Shown: piece by piece, positions 28,134 through 37,675 of the stretch
How the letters are laid out: every line of letters begins with the position of its first letter
Position numbering within the stretch: position 1 is the first letter of the stretch
NCBI GenBank assembly: GCA_024235695.1
Contig: JACKLX010000015.1
Location: forward strand, 35,898-99,897
DNA from: Accumulibacter sp.
Lineage (GTDB): Bacteria > Pseudomonadota > Gammaproteobacteria > Burkholderiales > Rhodocyclaceae
Length of the DNA: 64,000 bases
Direction: 5' to 3'
Position numbers and translations under genes: made by a program
Notes under the pieces: model-generated
Databases searched by the model: none
The model's input: only the letters and a program-made list of their open reading frames with translations
What the model was told of the DNA's origin: nothing

Positions 28134-30038
28134 CTACGCCTGCGGCGCCGGCTCGGCGCTCTTCCTGATCACCTTGATCGGCATCGCCAGGGTGTCGACA
28201 TGGACGATGGCGTCCGGCGCGCAGGGTTTCAGGCAGAGACCGCAACCGGTGCAGGCGGCGCTTTCAATGCGTACGAAGGCGAGGTCGACTTCACGGCCGC
28301 TGGCCTTCCTGACCCGATCGCGGCGAGTAACGTGGATCGCCGGGCAGCCGACGTCGACGCAGTTGCCGCAGCCGGTGCATTTGTCCTCGACCACCGTGTA
28401 CGGTTTGAGCGCGTGGTAGTCCTTGATCAGCACGCAGGGCTGGCTGGTGATGATTACCGATGGCTCGGGAATCCTGGTCTCGTCGCGTAGTGTCCGCAGC
28501 AGCACTGGCAATTCGTAGGCGTCGACGACGTGCACACGTTCCTCACGCACGCCGAGCGCTTTCACCAGCGTCGCGAAATCGACGCGCGGCGCTTCCTTGC
28601 CATGGATGTCGCGGCCGTTGCCGGGATTGTCCTGGCCGCCGGTCATGCCGACCGCGCGGTTGTCGAGCAGCAGGACGGTGACGTTGCCGCGGTTGTAAAC
28701 GATGTCCAGCAAGCCCTGCATGCCCATGTGCAGGAAGGTCGAATCGCCAATCACGGCGACCACTTTCTGGTTCTGCTCGGCTTCGCTGCGACCCTTGTCG
28801 AGACCCAGCGCCATGCCCATCGAAGCGCCCATCGAGATGCACGCGTCGAGGGCGTTCCATGGCTGGCCGAAGCCGAGGGTATAGCAGCCGATATCGCCCG
28901 AGATGGTGACGTTGCGCAATTGCGAGAGGGTGTAATAGACGCCCAGGTGCGGACAGGCGACGCACATCGTCGGCGGCCGCGGAAAGACCGACATCGGCGC
29001 CGCTCTGGCGGCTTCCGGCACGGCTTCGCCGAGCAGTCGGGCAACCGCCGGTTTGAGCACCTGCGGTGACAGTTCGCCGGACTGCGGCAGGATGTCCTTG
29101 CCACTCAGCGCGATTCCCTGTGCCTTGAGTTCGGTCTCGATCAGCGGCTCGACCTCCTCGACGACGACCAGCTGTTCGCACTGTTCGGCGAACTTGCGGA
29201 CGCTGTCGAAGGGCAGCGGGAAGGACAGGCCGAGCTTGAACACCGGTGCGTCGGGGAAACTCTCGCGGACGTGCATGTACGCCGGACCGGAGGTGACGAA
29301 ACCGATCCGGCGGTCGCTGCCGGTTTCGACGACGTTGAGCGGCGAGACCTCGGCCTCGGCGCGCAAACGACGTTCGCGGTCGAACATCATCGGCAGCCGG
29401 CGGCCGGCGGCACTGGGCACCATTACCCAGCGGCCGACGTCCTTGTGGAAACCGGCGGCGGGCCGTTCGCTGCGCTCGCCGACGGCAACCAGACCCTTGA
29501 CGTGACAGATCCGTGTCGTCAGACGCAGGATCGCCGGTGTCTCGAAGCGTTCGGAAAGTTCGAATGCGGCCAGCGTGAAATCGTGCGCTTCCTGCGAATC
29601 GGCCGGCTCAAGAATCGGCACGTGCGCGAAGCGTCCCCAGAAGCGCGAATCCTGCTCGTTCTGCGAAGACGACAGGCCGACGTCGTCGGCGATGGCGATC
29701 ACCAGGCCGGCGGCGACGCCGGTCAGGGTCATGGTCATCAGCGCGTCGGAAGCGACGTTCATGCCCACGTGCTTCATTGCGCAGAAGCTGCGCGAACCCG
29801 CCATCGCAGCACCGAAAGCGACTTCCAGCGAGACTTTCTCGTTGACCGACCATTCGGCGTAGATCTCCGGGTAGGTGGCGACGCATTCGAGCATTTCGGT
29901 TGCCGGCGTTCCCGGATACGCCGCGGCGACCCGCACTCCCGCTTCCCATACGGCGCGTGCCACGGCCTCGTTGCCGGACATCAGTAGTCGGCTGGCTGCC
30001 GCCACCGGGCGGTCGGACACCACTGCGTCTGCGCTCAT
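28134..30038 (-). CDS. iorA: indolepyruvate ferredoxin oxidoreductase alpha subunit
   Basis: A 634-residue catalytic subunit. The N-terminal PFOR domain includes AYPGTPATEMLE. A TPP domain follows, with GDSTFLHMGMQGLLDIVYN and NRAVGMTGGQDNPG. Two C-terminal 4Fe-4S ferredoxin motifs complete it: CTGCGNCVDVGCPAIH and CTGCGLCLKPCAPDAI. The first cluster has the spacing CxxCxxCxxxxCP with an extra residue, as in other IorA proteins. The ATG at 30038 has AGGAGA upstream. The complex acts in the cytoplasm with ferredoxin as acceptor. The gene is divergent from aceE. Confidence 0.94.
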   Translation of the reverse strand: MSADAVVSDRPVAAASRLLMSGNEAVARAVWEAGVRVAAAYPGTPATEMLECVATYPEIYAEWSVNEKVSLEVAFGAAMAGSRSFCAMKHVGMNVASDALMTMTLTGVAAGLVIAIADDVGLSSSQNEQDSRFWGRFAHVPILEPADSQEAHDFTLAAFELSERFETPAILRLTTRICHVKGLVAVGERSERPAAGFHKDVGRWVMVPSAAGRRLPMMFDRERRLRAEAEVSPLNVVETGSDRRIGFVTSGPAYMHVRESFPDAPVFKLGLSFPLPFDSVRKFAEQCEQLVVVEEVEPLIETELKAQGIALSGKDILPQSGELSPQVLKPAVARLLGEAVPEAARAAPMSVFPRPPTMCVACPHLGVYYTLSQLRNVTISGDIGCYTLGFGQPWNALDACISMGASMGMALGLDKGRSEAEQNQKVVAVIGDSTFLHMGMQGLLDIVYNRGNVTVLLLDNRAVGMTGGQDNPGNGRDIHGKEAPRVDFATLVKALGVREERVHVVDAYELPVLLRTLRDETRIPEPSVIITSQPCVLIKDYHALKPYTVVEDKCTGCGNCVDVGCPAIHVTRRDRVRKASGREVDLAFVRIESAACTGCGLCLKPCAPDAIVHVDTLAMPIKVIRKSAEPAPQA

Positions 30039-30190
30039 CGAGTCTCCTGGAGGGACAAAAATGCCCGGACAAAGCGACGAAGTTAGCGGCTGAATCGCTT
30101 TTTCACGTTGACGCAGATCAACTTCCGCGGCGCGCGGCGGTCAATAGAAAGTGCCGCCGCTGCCGCAGGCGACGGCGTCGCGGCCGAAAA

Positions 30191-30219
30191 TTGCGCGATG
30201 CAAAAAGCTATCTTACAAT
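30191..30219 (+). promoter_or_regulatory. sigma-70 promoter of the aceE-aceF-lpdA operon
   Basis: TTGCGC (30191-30196), a 17-base spacer and TACAAT (30214-30219) lie about 130 bp before the aceE ATG. The rest of the 312-bp iorA/aceE spacer shows no other clear element. Confidence 0.55.
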
Positions 30220-30350
30220 GCGGGATTTGGTCGATTGCTGCGCTGCGGTACCGCGACGCCGGACAACGTATTACCCTCGCTGCTGCCGTCCACCGTTGGC
30301 GAGCAGCACGACCTTCCACTTCACGATTCTGCAGACCAGGAGACAAGTTC

Positions 30351-33044
30351 ATGGCAGCTCTGCCCGAAAACGCGCTGTCGGCCGGCATCACCGATGCGGA
30401 CCCGCAAGAGACTCAGGAATGGCAAGACGCACTTAATGGCGTGATCGACCGGGAGGGCGCCGAGCGTGCCCACTTCCTGATCGATGGCCTGATTTCGCAG
30501 GCACGGCAGGCGGGGATCGACATCCCCTACAGCGCCACCACCGAATACGTCAATACCATCCCGGTGGACCAGCAGCCGAAGTACCCCGGCAACGCCGATC
30601 TGGAAATCAAGATCCACAACTACATTCGCTGGAACGCCATGGCGATGGTCGTGCGCGCCAACCGGAACAGCAACGTTGGTGGCCATATCGCATCCTTCGC
30701 GTCGGCAGCGGCGCTCTACGACGTCGGCTTCTCGTGGTTCTGGCACGCGCCCTCCGAGCAGCACGGCGGCGATCTGATCTTCTTCCAGGGGCACTCGGTG
30801 CCGGGCGTATACGCCCGCGCGCACCTGCTCGGACGGCTGACCGACGAGCAGATGGACTGCTTCCGGCAGGAGGTCGACGGCAAGGGCGTCTCGTCGTATC
30901 CGCACCCCTGGCTGATGCCCGACTTCTGGCAGTTCCCGACGGTCTCGATGGGCCTCGGCCCGATCCAGGCGATCTACCAGGCGCGCTTCATGAAGTACCT
31001 CGACAGTCGTGGCTTCATCCAGGCCGGCGACCGCAAGGTCTGGGCTTTCCTCGGCGACGGCGAGACCGACGAGGTCGAGTCGCTCGGCGCGATCGGCATG
31101 GCGGCGAGAGAGAAACTCGACAACCTGATCTTCGTCATCAACTGCAACCTGCAGCGTCTCGACGGGCCGGTGCGCGGCAATGGCAAGATCATCCAGGAAC
31201 TCGAAGGGACCTTCCGTGGCGCCGGCTGGAACGTCATCAAGCTGGTCTGGGGAACGCAATGGGACACGCTCCTGCTGCGCGACAAGAAGGGCATCCTCAA
31301 GCAGCGCATGATGGATGCGGTGGACGGCGAGTACCAGACTTTCAAGGCCAAGGACGGCGCCTATGTCCGTGAGCACTTCTTCAACACCCCGGAACTCAAG
31401 GAACTGGTCGCCGACTGGACCGACGAGCAGGTCTGGGCGCTGAACCGGGGTGGCCACGACATCTTCAAGATCTTCAGCGCCTACAAGGCGGCGGTCGAAC
31501 ACCAGGGCCAGCCGACGCTGATCCTGGCCAAGACGATCAAGGGCTTCGGCATGGGCCAGGCCGGCGAGGCGATGAACATCTCGCATCAGCAGAAGAAACT
31601 CGACTACGACGCCATCAAGCGCTTCCGTGATCGCTTCAACCTGCCGGTTGCCGACGGCCAGCTCAAGGAGCTGCCCTATCTGAAATTTGAGGAAGGCTCG
31701 CCCGAACTGACCTACATGCGGCAGCGGCGGATGGACCTCGGGGGCTACCTGCCGAAACGCCGCCGTACGGCAGCGGCGCTGGAAATCCCGGCCCTTGCGG
31801 CCTTCGACGCGCTGCTCAAGGCTTCCGGCGAGGGGCGCGAGGTGTCGACCACCATGTCGATCGTCCGCTTCCTCAACATCCTGCTCAAGGACAAGAAGAT
31901 CGGCCGCCACGTCGTCCCGATCGTTCCCGACGAATCGCGCACCTTCGGCATGGAAGGGCTTTTCCGGCAGATCGGCATCTGGAATCAGCAGGGTCAGAAA
32001 TACGTCCCGGAAGACCATGACCAGCTGATGTTCTACAAGGAGTCGATCGACGGCCAGGTGTTGCAGGAGGGGATCAACGAAGCCGGCGCGATGAGCGACT
32101 GGATCGCCGCGGCGACCTCGTACTCGGTGCACGGCGTGCAGATGATCCCCTTCTACATCTGTTATTCGATGTTCGGCTTTCAGCGCGTCATGGATCTCTG
32201 CTGGGCGGCTGGCGACCAGCGCGCGCGCGGTTTCCTGATCGGCGGCACGGCCGGCCGGACGACGCTGAACGGCGAAGGCCTGCAGCACGAAGACGGCCAT
32301 TCGCTGATCCTCTCCGGACTGATCCCGAACTGCATCAGCTACGACCCGACCTTCTCCTTCGAGGTCGCGGTGATCATGCGCGAAGGCCTGCGCCGGATGT
32401 ACCAGGAGCAGGAGGATGTCTTCTACTACATCACCGTGATGAACGAGAACTACGAGCATCCGGAAATGCCGGAAGGCGCCGAGGCCGACATCCTCAAGGG
32501 CATGTACCTGCTGCACCGCGGCCAGACATCCGACGCCAAGGCGCCGGCGCCGCGCGTGCAGCTTCTCGGTTCGGGAACGATCTTCCGCGAAGTCATCGCC
32601 GCCGCCGAGTTGCTGAGGAACGACTGGGGCGTCGATGCCGATCTCTGGGGCTGCCCGGGCTTCGGCGAACTGGCCCGTGACGGCAACGACGTGCAGCGCT
32701 GGAACATGCTCAATCCGACCGAGCCGCCGCGCCAGTCGCACGTCGAGAAGTGCCTTGCCGACAGCCGCGGTCCGGTGATCGCCGCGACCGATTACGTGCG
32801 GCTGTTCGCCGAGCAGATTCGTCCCTTCATCAACCGTCGCTACGTGACGCTGGGGACCGATGGCTTCGGCCGTTCGGACACCCGCGAGAAGCTGCGCCAC
32901 TTCTTTGAAGTCGATCGCCGCTGGGTTACCGTCGCCGCGCTGAAGGCGCTCGCCGACGAGGGAACCATCGAGCGGGAAACGGTCGCCACGGCGATTGCCA
33001 GGTACGGCATCGACGTGAACAAACCCAACCCGATGACGGTTTAA
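30351..33044 (+). CDS. aceE: pyruvate dehydrogenase E1 (homodimeric AceE)
   Basis: An 897-residue TPP enzyme that decarboxylates pyruvate and acetylates the E2 lipoyl groups. ATG 30351 follows CAGGAGACAAGTTC; the frame is open further upstream but without start signals. The segment GDGETDEVESLGAI about 240 residues in, followed by FVINCNLQRLDGPV, is the TPP/Mg motif of the homodimeric E1 family; the N-terminal IHNYIRWNAMAMVVRANR and EGLQHEDGHS are also typical. It is the first gene of the PDH operon, 12 bp from aceF. Confidence 0.97.
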   Translation: MAALPENALSAGITDADPQETQEWQDALNGVIDREGAERAHFLIDGLISQARQAGIDIPYSATTEYVNTIPVDQQPKYPGNADLEIKIHNYIRWNAMAMVVRANRNSNVGGHIASFASAAALYDVGFSWFWHAPSEQHGGDLIFFQGHSVPGVYARAHLLGRLTDEQMDCFRQEVDGKGVSSYPHPWLMPDFWQFPTVSMGLGPIQAIYQARFMKYLDSRGFIQAGDRKVWAFLGDGETDEVESLGAIGMAAREKLDNLIFVINCNLQRLDGPVRGNGKIIQELEGTFRGAGWNVIKLVWGTQWDTLLLRDKKGILKQRMMDAVDGEYQTFKAKDGAYVREHFFNTPELKELVADWTDEQVWALNRGGHDIFKIFSAYKAAVEHQGQPTLILAKTIKGFGMGQAGEAMNISHQQKKLDYDAIKRFRDRFNLPVADGQLKELPYLKFEEGSPELTYMRQRRMDLGGYLPKRRRTAAALEIPALAAFDALLKASGEGREVSTTMSIVRFLNILLKDKKIGRHVVPIVPDESRTFGMEGLFRQIGIWNQQGQKYVPEDHDQLMFYKESIDGQVLQEGINEAGAMSDWIAAATSYSVHGVQMIPFYICYSMFGFQRVMDLCWAAGDQRARGFLIGGTAGRTTLNGEGLQHEDGHSLILSGLIPNCISYDPTFSFEVAVIMREGLRRMYQEQEDVFYYITVMNENYEHPEMPEGAEADILKGMYLLHRGQTSDAKAPAPRVQLLGSGTIFREVIAAAELLRNDWGVDADLWGCPGFGELARDGNDVQRWNMLNPTEPPRQSHVEKCLADSRGPVIAATDYVRLFAEQIRPFINRRYVTLGTDGFGRSDTREKLRHFFEVDRRWVTVAALKALADEGTIERETVATAIARYGIDVNKPNPMTV

Positions 33045-33056
33045 GGGAGCCCACTG

Positions 33057-34727
33057 ATGAGTCAAGTGATCGAAGTAACAGTCCCCGACATCGGTGAGTA
33101 CGCCGACGTGCCGGTGATCGACATCTGTGTCAAGGCTGGCGACGTCGTCAAGGTCGATGACGCCCTGGTCACGCTGGAATCGGACAAGGCGACGATGGAC
33201 GTGCCGTCTTCCGCGGCGGGTGTGGTCAAGGAAGTCCGCGTTCAGCTCGGTGACAAGGTTTCGCAAGGCACCGTGGTGGTGGTCCTCGAGGCGTCTGCCG
33301 GCGAGGCGGCGCCGGTTGCTGCCACCGGCGCTGCGACAGCGGTCGCCGCCGCGCCCCCCCCGACAGCGGCTCCGGCCACCGCAAGTGGCGGCGGCGCCGT
33401 CGAAGTCGTGGTGCCGGATATTGGCGACTACCACGACGTGCCGGTGATCGACGTCTGCGTCAAGGTCGGCGACAGCGTCAGGGTGGACGACGCACTGGTA
33501 ACGCTGGAATCCGACAAGGCGACAATGGACGTGCCGTCTTCGGCGGCCGGGGTGGTCAGGGAGATCAGGGTCAAGCTCGGCGACAAGGTTTCCGCCGGGA
33601 CCGTCGTCGTCCTGCTCGACGGCGCCGCTGGCGCTGCGGCGGCCAGCCTGTCGCCCGCGTCGGCGACCGTCACTGCCGCCGCCAGCGCACCGCCGGCGGT
33701 ACCCGCTGCGGCCAGCGCCGCGCCTGCGCCGGTGCCGGCCGCCGCACCAGCCGCACCAGCCGCACCAGCCGCCGGTCTGGCGCTCGGCGCCAGGACGCAC
33801 GCCAGTCCATCGGTGCGCCTGCTGGCGCGCGAACTGGGCGTCGATCTTGCGCGTGTCACGCCCACCGGCCCCAAGAACCGGATCCTCAAGGAAGACGTCA
33901 CTGCCTACGTCAAGGGCGTCTTGAGCGCGGCGCCGGCAGCGGCGGCCGCAGGCGCCTCGCTCGGCGGCGGTCTCGACCTGCTGCCCTGGCCGAAGGTCGA
34001 CTTCAGCAGGTTCGGCGCGGTGGAAGTCAAGCCACTGGCGCGGATCAAGAAGATCTCGGCGCAGAATCTGGCACGCAACTGGGTGATGATCCCGGCGGTC
34101 ACCTACCACGAAGACGCCGACATCACCGACCTCGAAGCCTTCCGCGTGGCGATGAACAAGGAAAACGAGAAGTCCGCGCAGTTTGCTAACGTCAAGATCA
34201 CCATGCTCGCTTTCCTGATCAAGGCCAGCGTCATGGCGCTCAAGAAGTTCCCCGAGTTCAACAGCTCGCTCGACGTCCAGAATGGCGAAATGAGTTTGGT
34301 GATGAAGCAGTATTTCAATATTGCCTTTGCCGCCGACACGCCGAACGGCCTGGTCGTACCGGTGGTCAAGAACGCCGACCAGAAATCGGTGACGCAGATC
34401 GTCGTCGAAAGCGGCGAGCTGGCACGCAAGGCGCGCGACGGCAAGCTCGGCCCGGCCGACATGTCCGGTGCTTGTTTCACCATCTCCAGTCTCGGCGGCA
34501 TCGGCGGTACCTACTTCTCGCCAATCGTCAATGCGCCGGAAGTGGCCATCCTGGGCGTCAACAAGTCGGTCATGAAACCCGTCTGGAACGGCCGCGAGTT
34601 CGCGCCGCGCCTGATCCTGCCCCTGTCGCTGACCGCCGACCACCGCGTCATCGACGGCGCCTTGGCCACCCGCTTCAACGTCTATCTTGCGCAGTTGCTC
34701 GCCGACATGCGACGCGTGCTGCTTTGA
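33057..34727 (+). CDS. aceF: dihydrolipoyl acetyltransferase (AceF) with two lipoyl domains
   Basis: A 556-residue E2 core. Lipoyl domain 1 (residues 4-78, Lys44 in ESDKATMD) and lipoyl domain 2 (about 117-192) are joined by Ala/Pro-rich linkers. The E1/E3-binding domain (SPSVRLLARELGVDLARVTP, about 250-285) precedes the acetyltransferase domain, whose catalytic DHRVIDG is near residue 528. A third, near-identical lipoyl domain is fused to the E3 gene downstream. ATG 33057 has AAGGGAG upstream. Confidence 0.97.
   Translation: MSQVIEVTVPDIGEYADVPVIDICVKAGDVVKVDDALVTLESDKATMDVPSSAAGVVKEVRVQLGDKVSQGTVVVVLEASAGEAAPVAATGAATAVAAAPPPTAAPATASGGGAVEVVVPDIGDYHDVPVIDVCVKVGDSVRVDDALVTLESDKATMDVPSSAAGVVREIRVKLGDKVSAGTVVVLLDGAAGAAAASLSPASATVTAAASAPPAVPAAASAAPAPVPAAAPAAPAAPAAGLALGARTHASPSVRLLARELGVDLARVTPTGPKNRILKEDVTAYVKGVLSAAPAAAAAGASLGGGLDLLPWPKVDFSRFGAVEVKPLARIKKISAQNLARNWVMIPAVTYHEDADITDLEAFRVAMNKENEKSAQFANVKITMLAFLIKASVMALKKFPEFNSSLDVQNGEMSLVMKQYFNIAFAADTPNGLVVPVVKNADQKSVTQIVVESGELARKARDGKLGPADMSGACFTISSLGGIGGTYFSPIVNAPEVAILGVNKSVMKPVWNGREFAPRLILPLSLTADHRVIDGALATRFNVYLAQLLADMRRVLL
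33742..33768 (+). repeat. three 9-bp tandem repeats in the aceF linker
   Basis: CCGCACCAG is repeated three times perfectly, encoding the AP(A) units of the flexible linker before the E3-binding domain. Such a tract can change copy number by slippage without a frameshift. Confidence 0.8.
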
Positions 34728-34740
34728 TCGGGAGAACATC

Positions 34741-36492
34741 ATGAGCCAGATCATTGAAGCAACAGTGCCCGACATCGGCGACTATCACGACGTGCCGGTA
34801 ATCGACGTCTGCGTGGCGGTCGGCGATACCATCAAGGTCGACGACGCGCTGGTCACCCTCGAATCCGACAAGGCGACGATGGACGTTCCAAGCAGCGTCG
34901 CCGGCGTCGTCAAGGAAGTAAAGGTCAAGCTGGGCGACAAGGTCTCCGAAGGGACGGTGGTGGTGCTGATCGAGGCCAGTGATGCCGTGTCGGCCTCGGC
35001 AGTACCGGCGTCGGCGACCGCCGCTGTCGCGCCAGCGGCAAGTGCCGCTCCGGTACCACAGGCCGCCGCGCCGGTCAGCGGCAGTGCCGACAGCGAGTGC
35101 GAGATGCTGGTTCTCGGTGCGGGTCCGGGCGGCTATTCGGCCGCTTTCCGCAGCGCCGACCTGGGCATGAAGACAGTTCTCGTCGAGCGCTACGCGACGC
35201 TCGGCGGCGTTTGTCTGAACGTCGGCTGCATTCCCTCGAAAGCCTTGCTGCACATTTCCGGCGTGATCGAGGAAGCGCAGCACATGGCCGACAGTGGCGT
35301 TAGTTTTGGCGCCCCGATCATCGACCTCGACAAGCTGCGCGCGCACAAGGACAAGGTCGTCGGCAAGCTGACCGGTGGCCTCGCCGGCATGGCCAAGGGC
35401 CGCAAGGTCGAAGTCGTGCAGGGTGTCGGTAAGTTCCTCGATCCACAGCACGTCGAAGTGACGCTTGCCGACGGCGGCAAGAAGGTCGTCCGCTTCCAGA
35501 AAGCGATCATCGCCGCCGGTTCGCAAGCCATTGCGCTGCCGTTCATGCCCAATGACGACCCGCGGGTGGTCGACTCGACCGGTGCGCTCGAACTGCGGCA
35601 GGTACCGAAACGCATGCTGGTCGTCGGTGCCGGGATCATTGGCCTCGAAATGGCCAGCGTCTACTCGGCGCTCGGTTCGCGAATCACCGTCGTCGAACTA
35701 GGGCCGATCGTCATGCCCGGCGCTGACCGCGACCTGGTCAAGGTCTGGGAAAAGAAGAACGCGCACCGTTTCGATCGCATCATGCTCAATACCGGCGTCG
35801 TCGGCTCCAGCGCAAGCGCTGCCGGGATCGAGGTCACCTACAGCACGGACGAGAAGGAAAGCTTCGATCTGGTGCTGGTCGCGGTTGGCCGCTCGCCCAA
35901 CGGCAACAAGCTCGCGGCCGAGAAGGCGGGTGTCGCGGTCAGCGACCGCGGTTTCATTCCGGTCGATACGCAACAGCGCACCAACGTGCCGCACATCTTC
36001 GCCATTGGCGACCTCGTCGGGCAACCGATGCTGGCACACAAGGCGGTGCACGAGGCGCACGTCGCCGCCGAAGCCGCCAACGGCGGCAAGCGCTGCTTCG
36101 ACGCCCTGCAGATCCCGTCGGTGGCCTACACCGACCCGGAAATCGCCTGGGCCGGCAAGACCGAGGAGCAGTGCCGTGCCGAAGGCATCAAGTACGGCAA
36201 GAGCGTCTTCCCCTGGGCGGCATCGGGTCGTGCGCTGGCCAACGGTCGGGAGGAGGGCTTCACCAAGCTGATCTTCGACCAAGAAACCCATCGCATCATC
36301 GGTGGCGGCATCGTCGGCACCCAAGCAGGCGACCTGATCGGCGAAATCTGCCTGGCGATCGAGATGGGCTGCGATGCAACCGACATCGGCCACACGATCC
36401 ACCCGCACCCGACTCTGGGCGAGTCGGTCGGCATGGCTGCCGAGGTGTACGAGGGCGTGTGCACCGACCTGCCGGCGGTGAAGAAGAAGTAA
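34741..36492 (+). CDS. lpdA: dihydrolipoamide dehydrogenase with N-terminal lipoyl domain
   Basis: A 583-residue E3, about 110 longer than plain Lpd. Residues 1-80 are a lipoyl domain (VPDIGDYHDVPVIDVCV, Lys44 in ESDKATMD), joined by an Ala/Pro linker to a flavoprotein. The latter has the FAD motif VLGAGPGGYSAAF, the redox-active disulfide GGVCLNVGCIPSKA near residues 157-163, the NAD motif VVGAGIIGLEMASVY, and the C-terminal active site HPHPTLGE. It starts at ATG 34741 after GGGAG, 13 bp beyond aceF, and reoxidises dihydrolipoyl groups of the PDH complex with NAD+. Confidence 0.97.
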   Translation: MSQIIEATVPDIGDYHDVPVIDVCVAVGDTIKVDDALVTLESDKATMDVPSSVAGVVKEVKVKLGDKVSEGTVVVLIEASDAVSASAVPASATAAVAPAASAAPVPQAAAPVSGSADSECEMLVLGAGPGGYSAAFRSADLGMKTVLVERYATLGGVCLNVGCIPSKALLHISGVIEEAQHMADSGVSFGAPIIDLDKLRAHKDKVVGKLTGGLAGMAKGRKVEVVQGVGKFLDPQHVEVTLADGGKKVVRFQKAIIAAGSQAIALPFMPNDDPRVVDSTGALELRQVPKRMLVVGAGIIGLEMASVYSALGSRITVVELGPIVMPGADRDLVKVWEKKNAHRFDRIMLNTGVVGSSASAAGIEVTYSTDEKESFDLVLVAVGRSPNGNKLAAEKAGVAVSDRGFIPVDTQQRTNVPHIFAIGDLVGQPMLAHKAVHEAHVAAEAANGGKRCFDALQIPSVAYTDPEIAWAGKTEEQCRAEGIKYGKSVFPWAASGRALANGREEGFTKLIFDQETHRIIGGGIVGTQAGDLIGEICLAIEMGCDATDIGHTIHPHPTLGESVGMAAEVYEGVCTDLPAVKKK

Positions 36493-36516
36493 GCGAACCG
36501 ACCACCGGTCGACCAG

Positions 36517-36539
36517 CGCCGCCGCAGCATGCGGCGGCG
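36517..36539 (+). terminator. stem-loop after lpdA
   Basis: CGCCGCCGCA and TGCGGCGGCG form a perfect 10-bp stem around GCA, 25 bases past the lpdA stop. No T-run follows, so it is either a poor terminator or an mRNA 3'-end stabiliser. Confidence 0.5.
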
Positions 36540-36680
36540 AATCGCTTCCGGCGCTTTGCTTTCCCGCGCCGGCTTGGTGAAAAGATGGTCCAGCAGCCCG
36601 CGCTGCTGTCAGCGCGCCGCCTTTGCACCTGACATGAAGACTGACCACCCATCACGCAGTCCAACCACCGGAGAGGCCCG

Positions 36681-37301
36681 ATGAAACTGTATACCTACGA
36701 CCGTGCTCCAAACCCCCGTCGCCTGGCCATGTTCATGAAATACAAGGGCATCGCGCTCGAGACGCAGCAGGTGGATCTGATGAAAGGGGAACAACGCGGC
36801 GAGCCGTACCGCGCGATCAACCCGGATCAGACCGTACCGGCGCTGCTGCTCGATGACGGCAGCGTGCTCAGCGAAGTGATCGGCATCTGTACCTACCTCG
36901 AGGGACTCCACCCCGACAGACCGCTGCTCGGCACCACCCCGCTGGAAAAAGCACGCGTCATCAGCTGGGATCATCGCCTGTTCGCTGCCCTGGTCGTGCC
37001 CATTGCCGACATCCTGCGAAACAGTGCGGAGGCCTTCCGCAACCGCGCCCTGCCTGGCCCCTACGATGTCCCGCAGCTTCCCGAAATGGTCGAACGCGGG
37101 CGTTTGCAGCTGCATTGCATTCTGCCCGACCTGGACGCGCAGCTGGCGGGCCGCACATGGCTGGCCGGTGACAGGTTCAGTTTTGCCGATATCGATCTGC
37201 TGGCCGCCATCGATTTCATGGCCTGGGTGAAGGAGTCCGTGCCGGAGGACTGCCGCCATCTCAAGGCCTGGTATGAGCGGGCGAAAGCCGAGCTGGGCTG
37301 A
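36681..37301 (+). CDS. glutathione S-transferase family protein
   Basis: A 206-residue cytoplasmic GST. The N-terminal thioredoxin-like domain shows the cis-Pro region QTVPALLLDDGSVLSEVIGI and its glutathione-binding ES-like turn. The C-terminal helical domain contains WLAGDRFSFADIDLLAAIDF, the conserved N-capping/hydrophobic-staple motif. ATG 36681 has GGAGAGG upstream. Substrate is unknown. It stands alone between the PDH operon and a PEP-CTERM gene. Confidence 0.9.
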   Translation: MKLYTYDRAPNPRRLAMFMKYKGIALETQQVDLMKGEQRGEPYRAINPDQTVPALLLDDGSVLSEVIGICTYLEGLHPDRPLLGTTPLEKARVISWDHRLFAALVVPIADILRNSAEAFRNRALPGPYDVPQLPEMVERGRLQLHCILPDLDAQLAGRTWLAGDRFSFADIDLLAAIDFMAWVKESVPEDCRHLKAWYERAKAELG

Positions 37302-37425
37302 ACCCCGCCGGGCCGGGGCTTGCCTGAGCGATTGCTTTCGGGGAGCGGTGGCGTCACCAGCGCGCATTCAGCGGCGTTCGCGGCGCGAGGCGTACGCGCG
37401 TCGGCAGACAAGAAAGCCGACCAGA

Positions 37426-37443
37426 CTGTCGGTTTTTCTTACA
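37426..37443 (+). promoter_or_regulatory. conserved PEP-CTERM upstream element, copy A
   Basis: CTGTCGGTTTTTCTTACA, one of four copies of CTGTCGG-N4-TYTTACA in the window. It ends 100 bp before the -24 box of a sigma-54 promoter, a distance suited to an enhancer-binding protein site. Confidence 0.65.
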
Positions 37444-37542
37444 CTTGTTTTCTGGATTGGCGATGCGCGGCCACCGAAAGATCATCGACAAGAAGTCCAT
37501 ATATCTGATTTAACGGGATTGGTTGTTTTTTTCGATGAGTTC

Positions 37543-37557
37543 TGGCACAGGGCTTGC
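37543..37557 (+). promoter_or_regulatory. sigma-54 promoter of the PEP-CTERM lectin gene
   Basis: TGGCACAGGGCTTGC matches the -24/-12 consensus (TGGCAC-N5-TTGC, GG-N10-GC) almost perfectly. It is about 120 bp upstream of the start codon. Confidence 0.75.
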
Positions 37558-37675
37558 TTGACAGGAAGTGCCTGGAGGATGGCCGTGGTTTCATTGGTGA
37601 ACCGGCTGCCCTTCGCTGCCTTGAGCGGCTTCCCTCGGATGGTTGGGATAGCTGGCTGACCCAGAAAGGACGATC

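Larger units (their letters stand above)
37302..37675. other. long regulatory spacer before the PEP-CTERM lectin gene
   Basis: The 374 bp hold the upstream element and the sigma-54 promoter described in the next entries. Nothing else convincing is seen. The upstream element also lies in a CCGAC/GTCGG hairpin followed by a T-run, so it might double as the terminator of the GST gene. Confidence 0.6.

Noticed and set aside
30321-34775. Long minus-strand open frame over aceE and aceF
   Set aside because: Antisense of clearly identified PDH genes; no start signals or family features.
37413-37437. Hairpin AAAGCCGAC/GTCGGTTTTT read simply as a terminator of the GST gene
   Set aside because: Its right arm coincides with the conserved upstream element shared by three distant genes, which a terminator would not explain. 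A dual role is possible but not needed.
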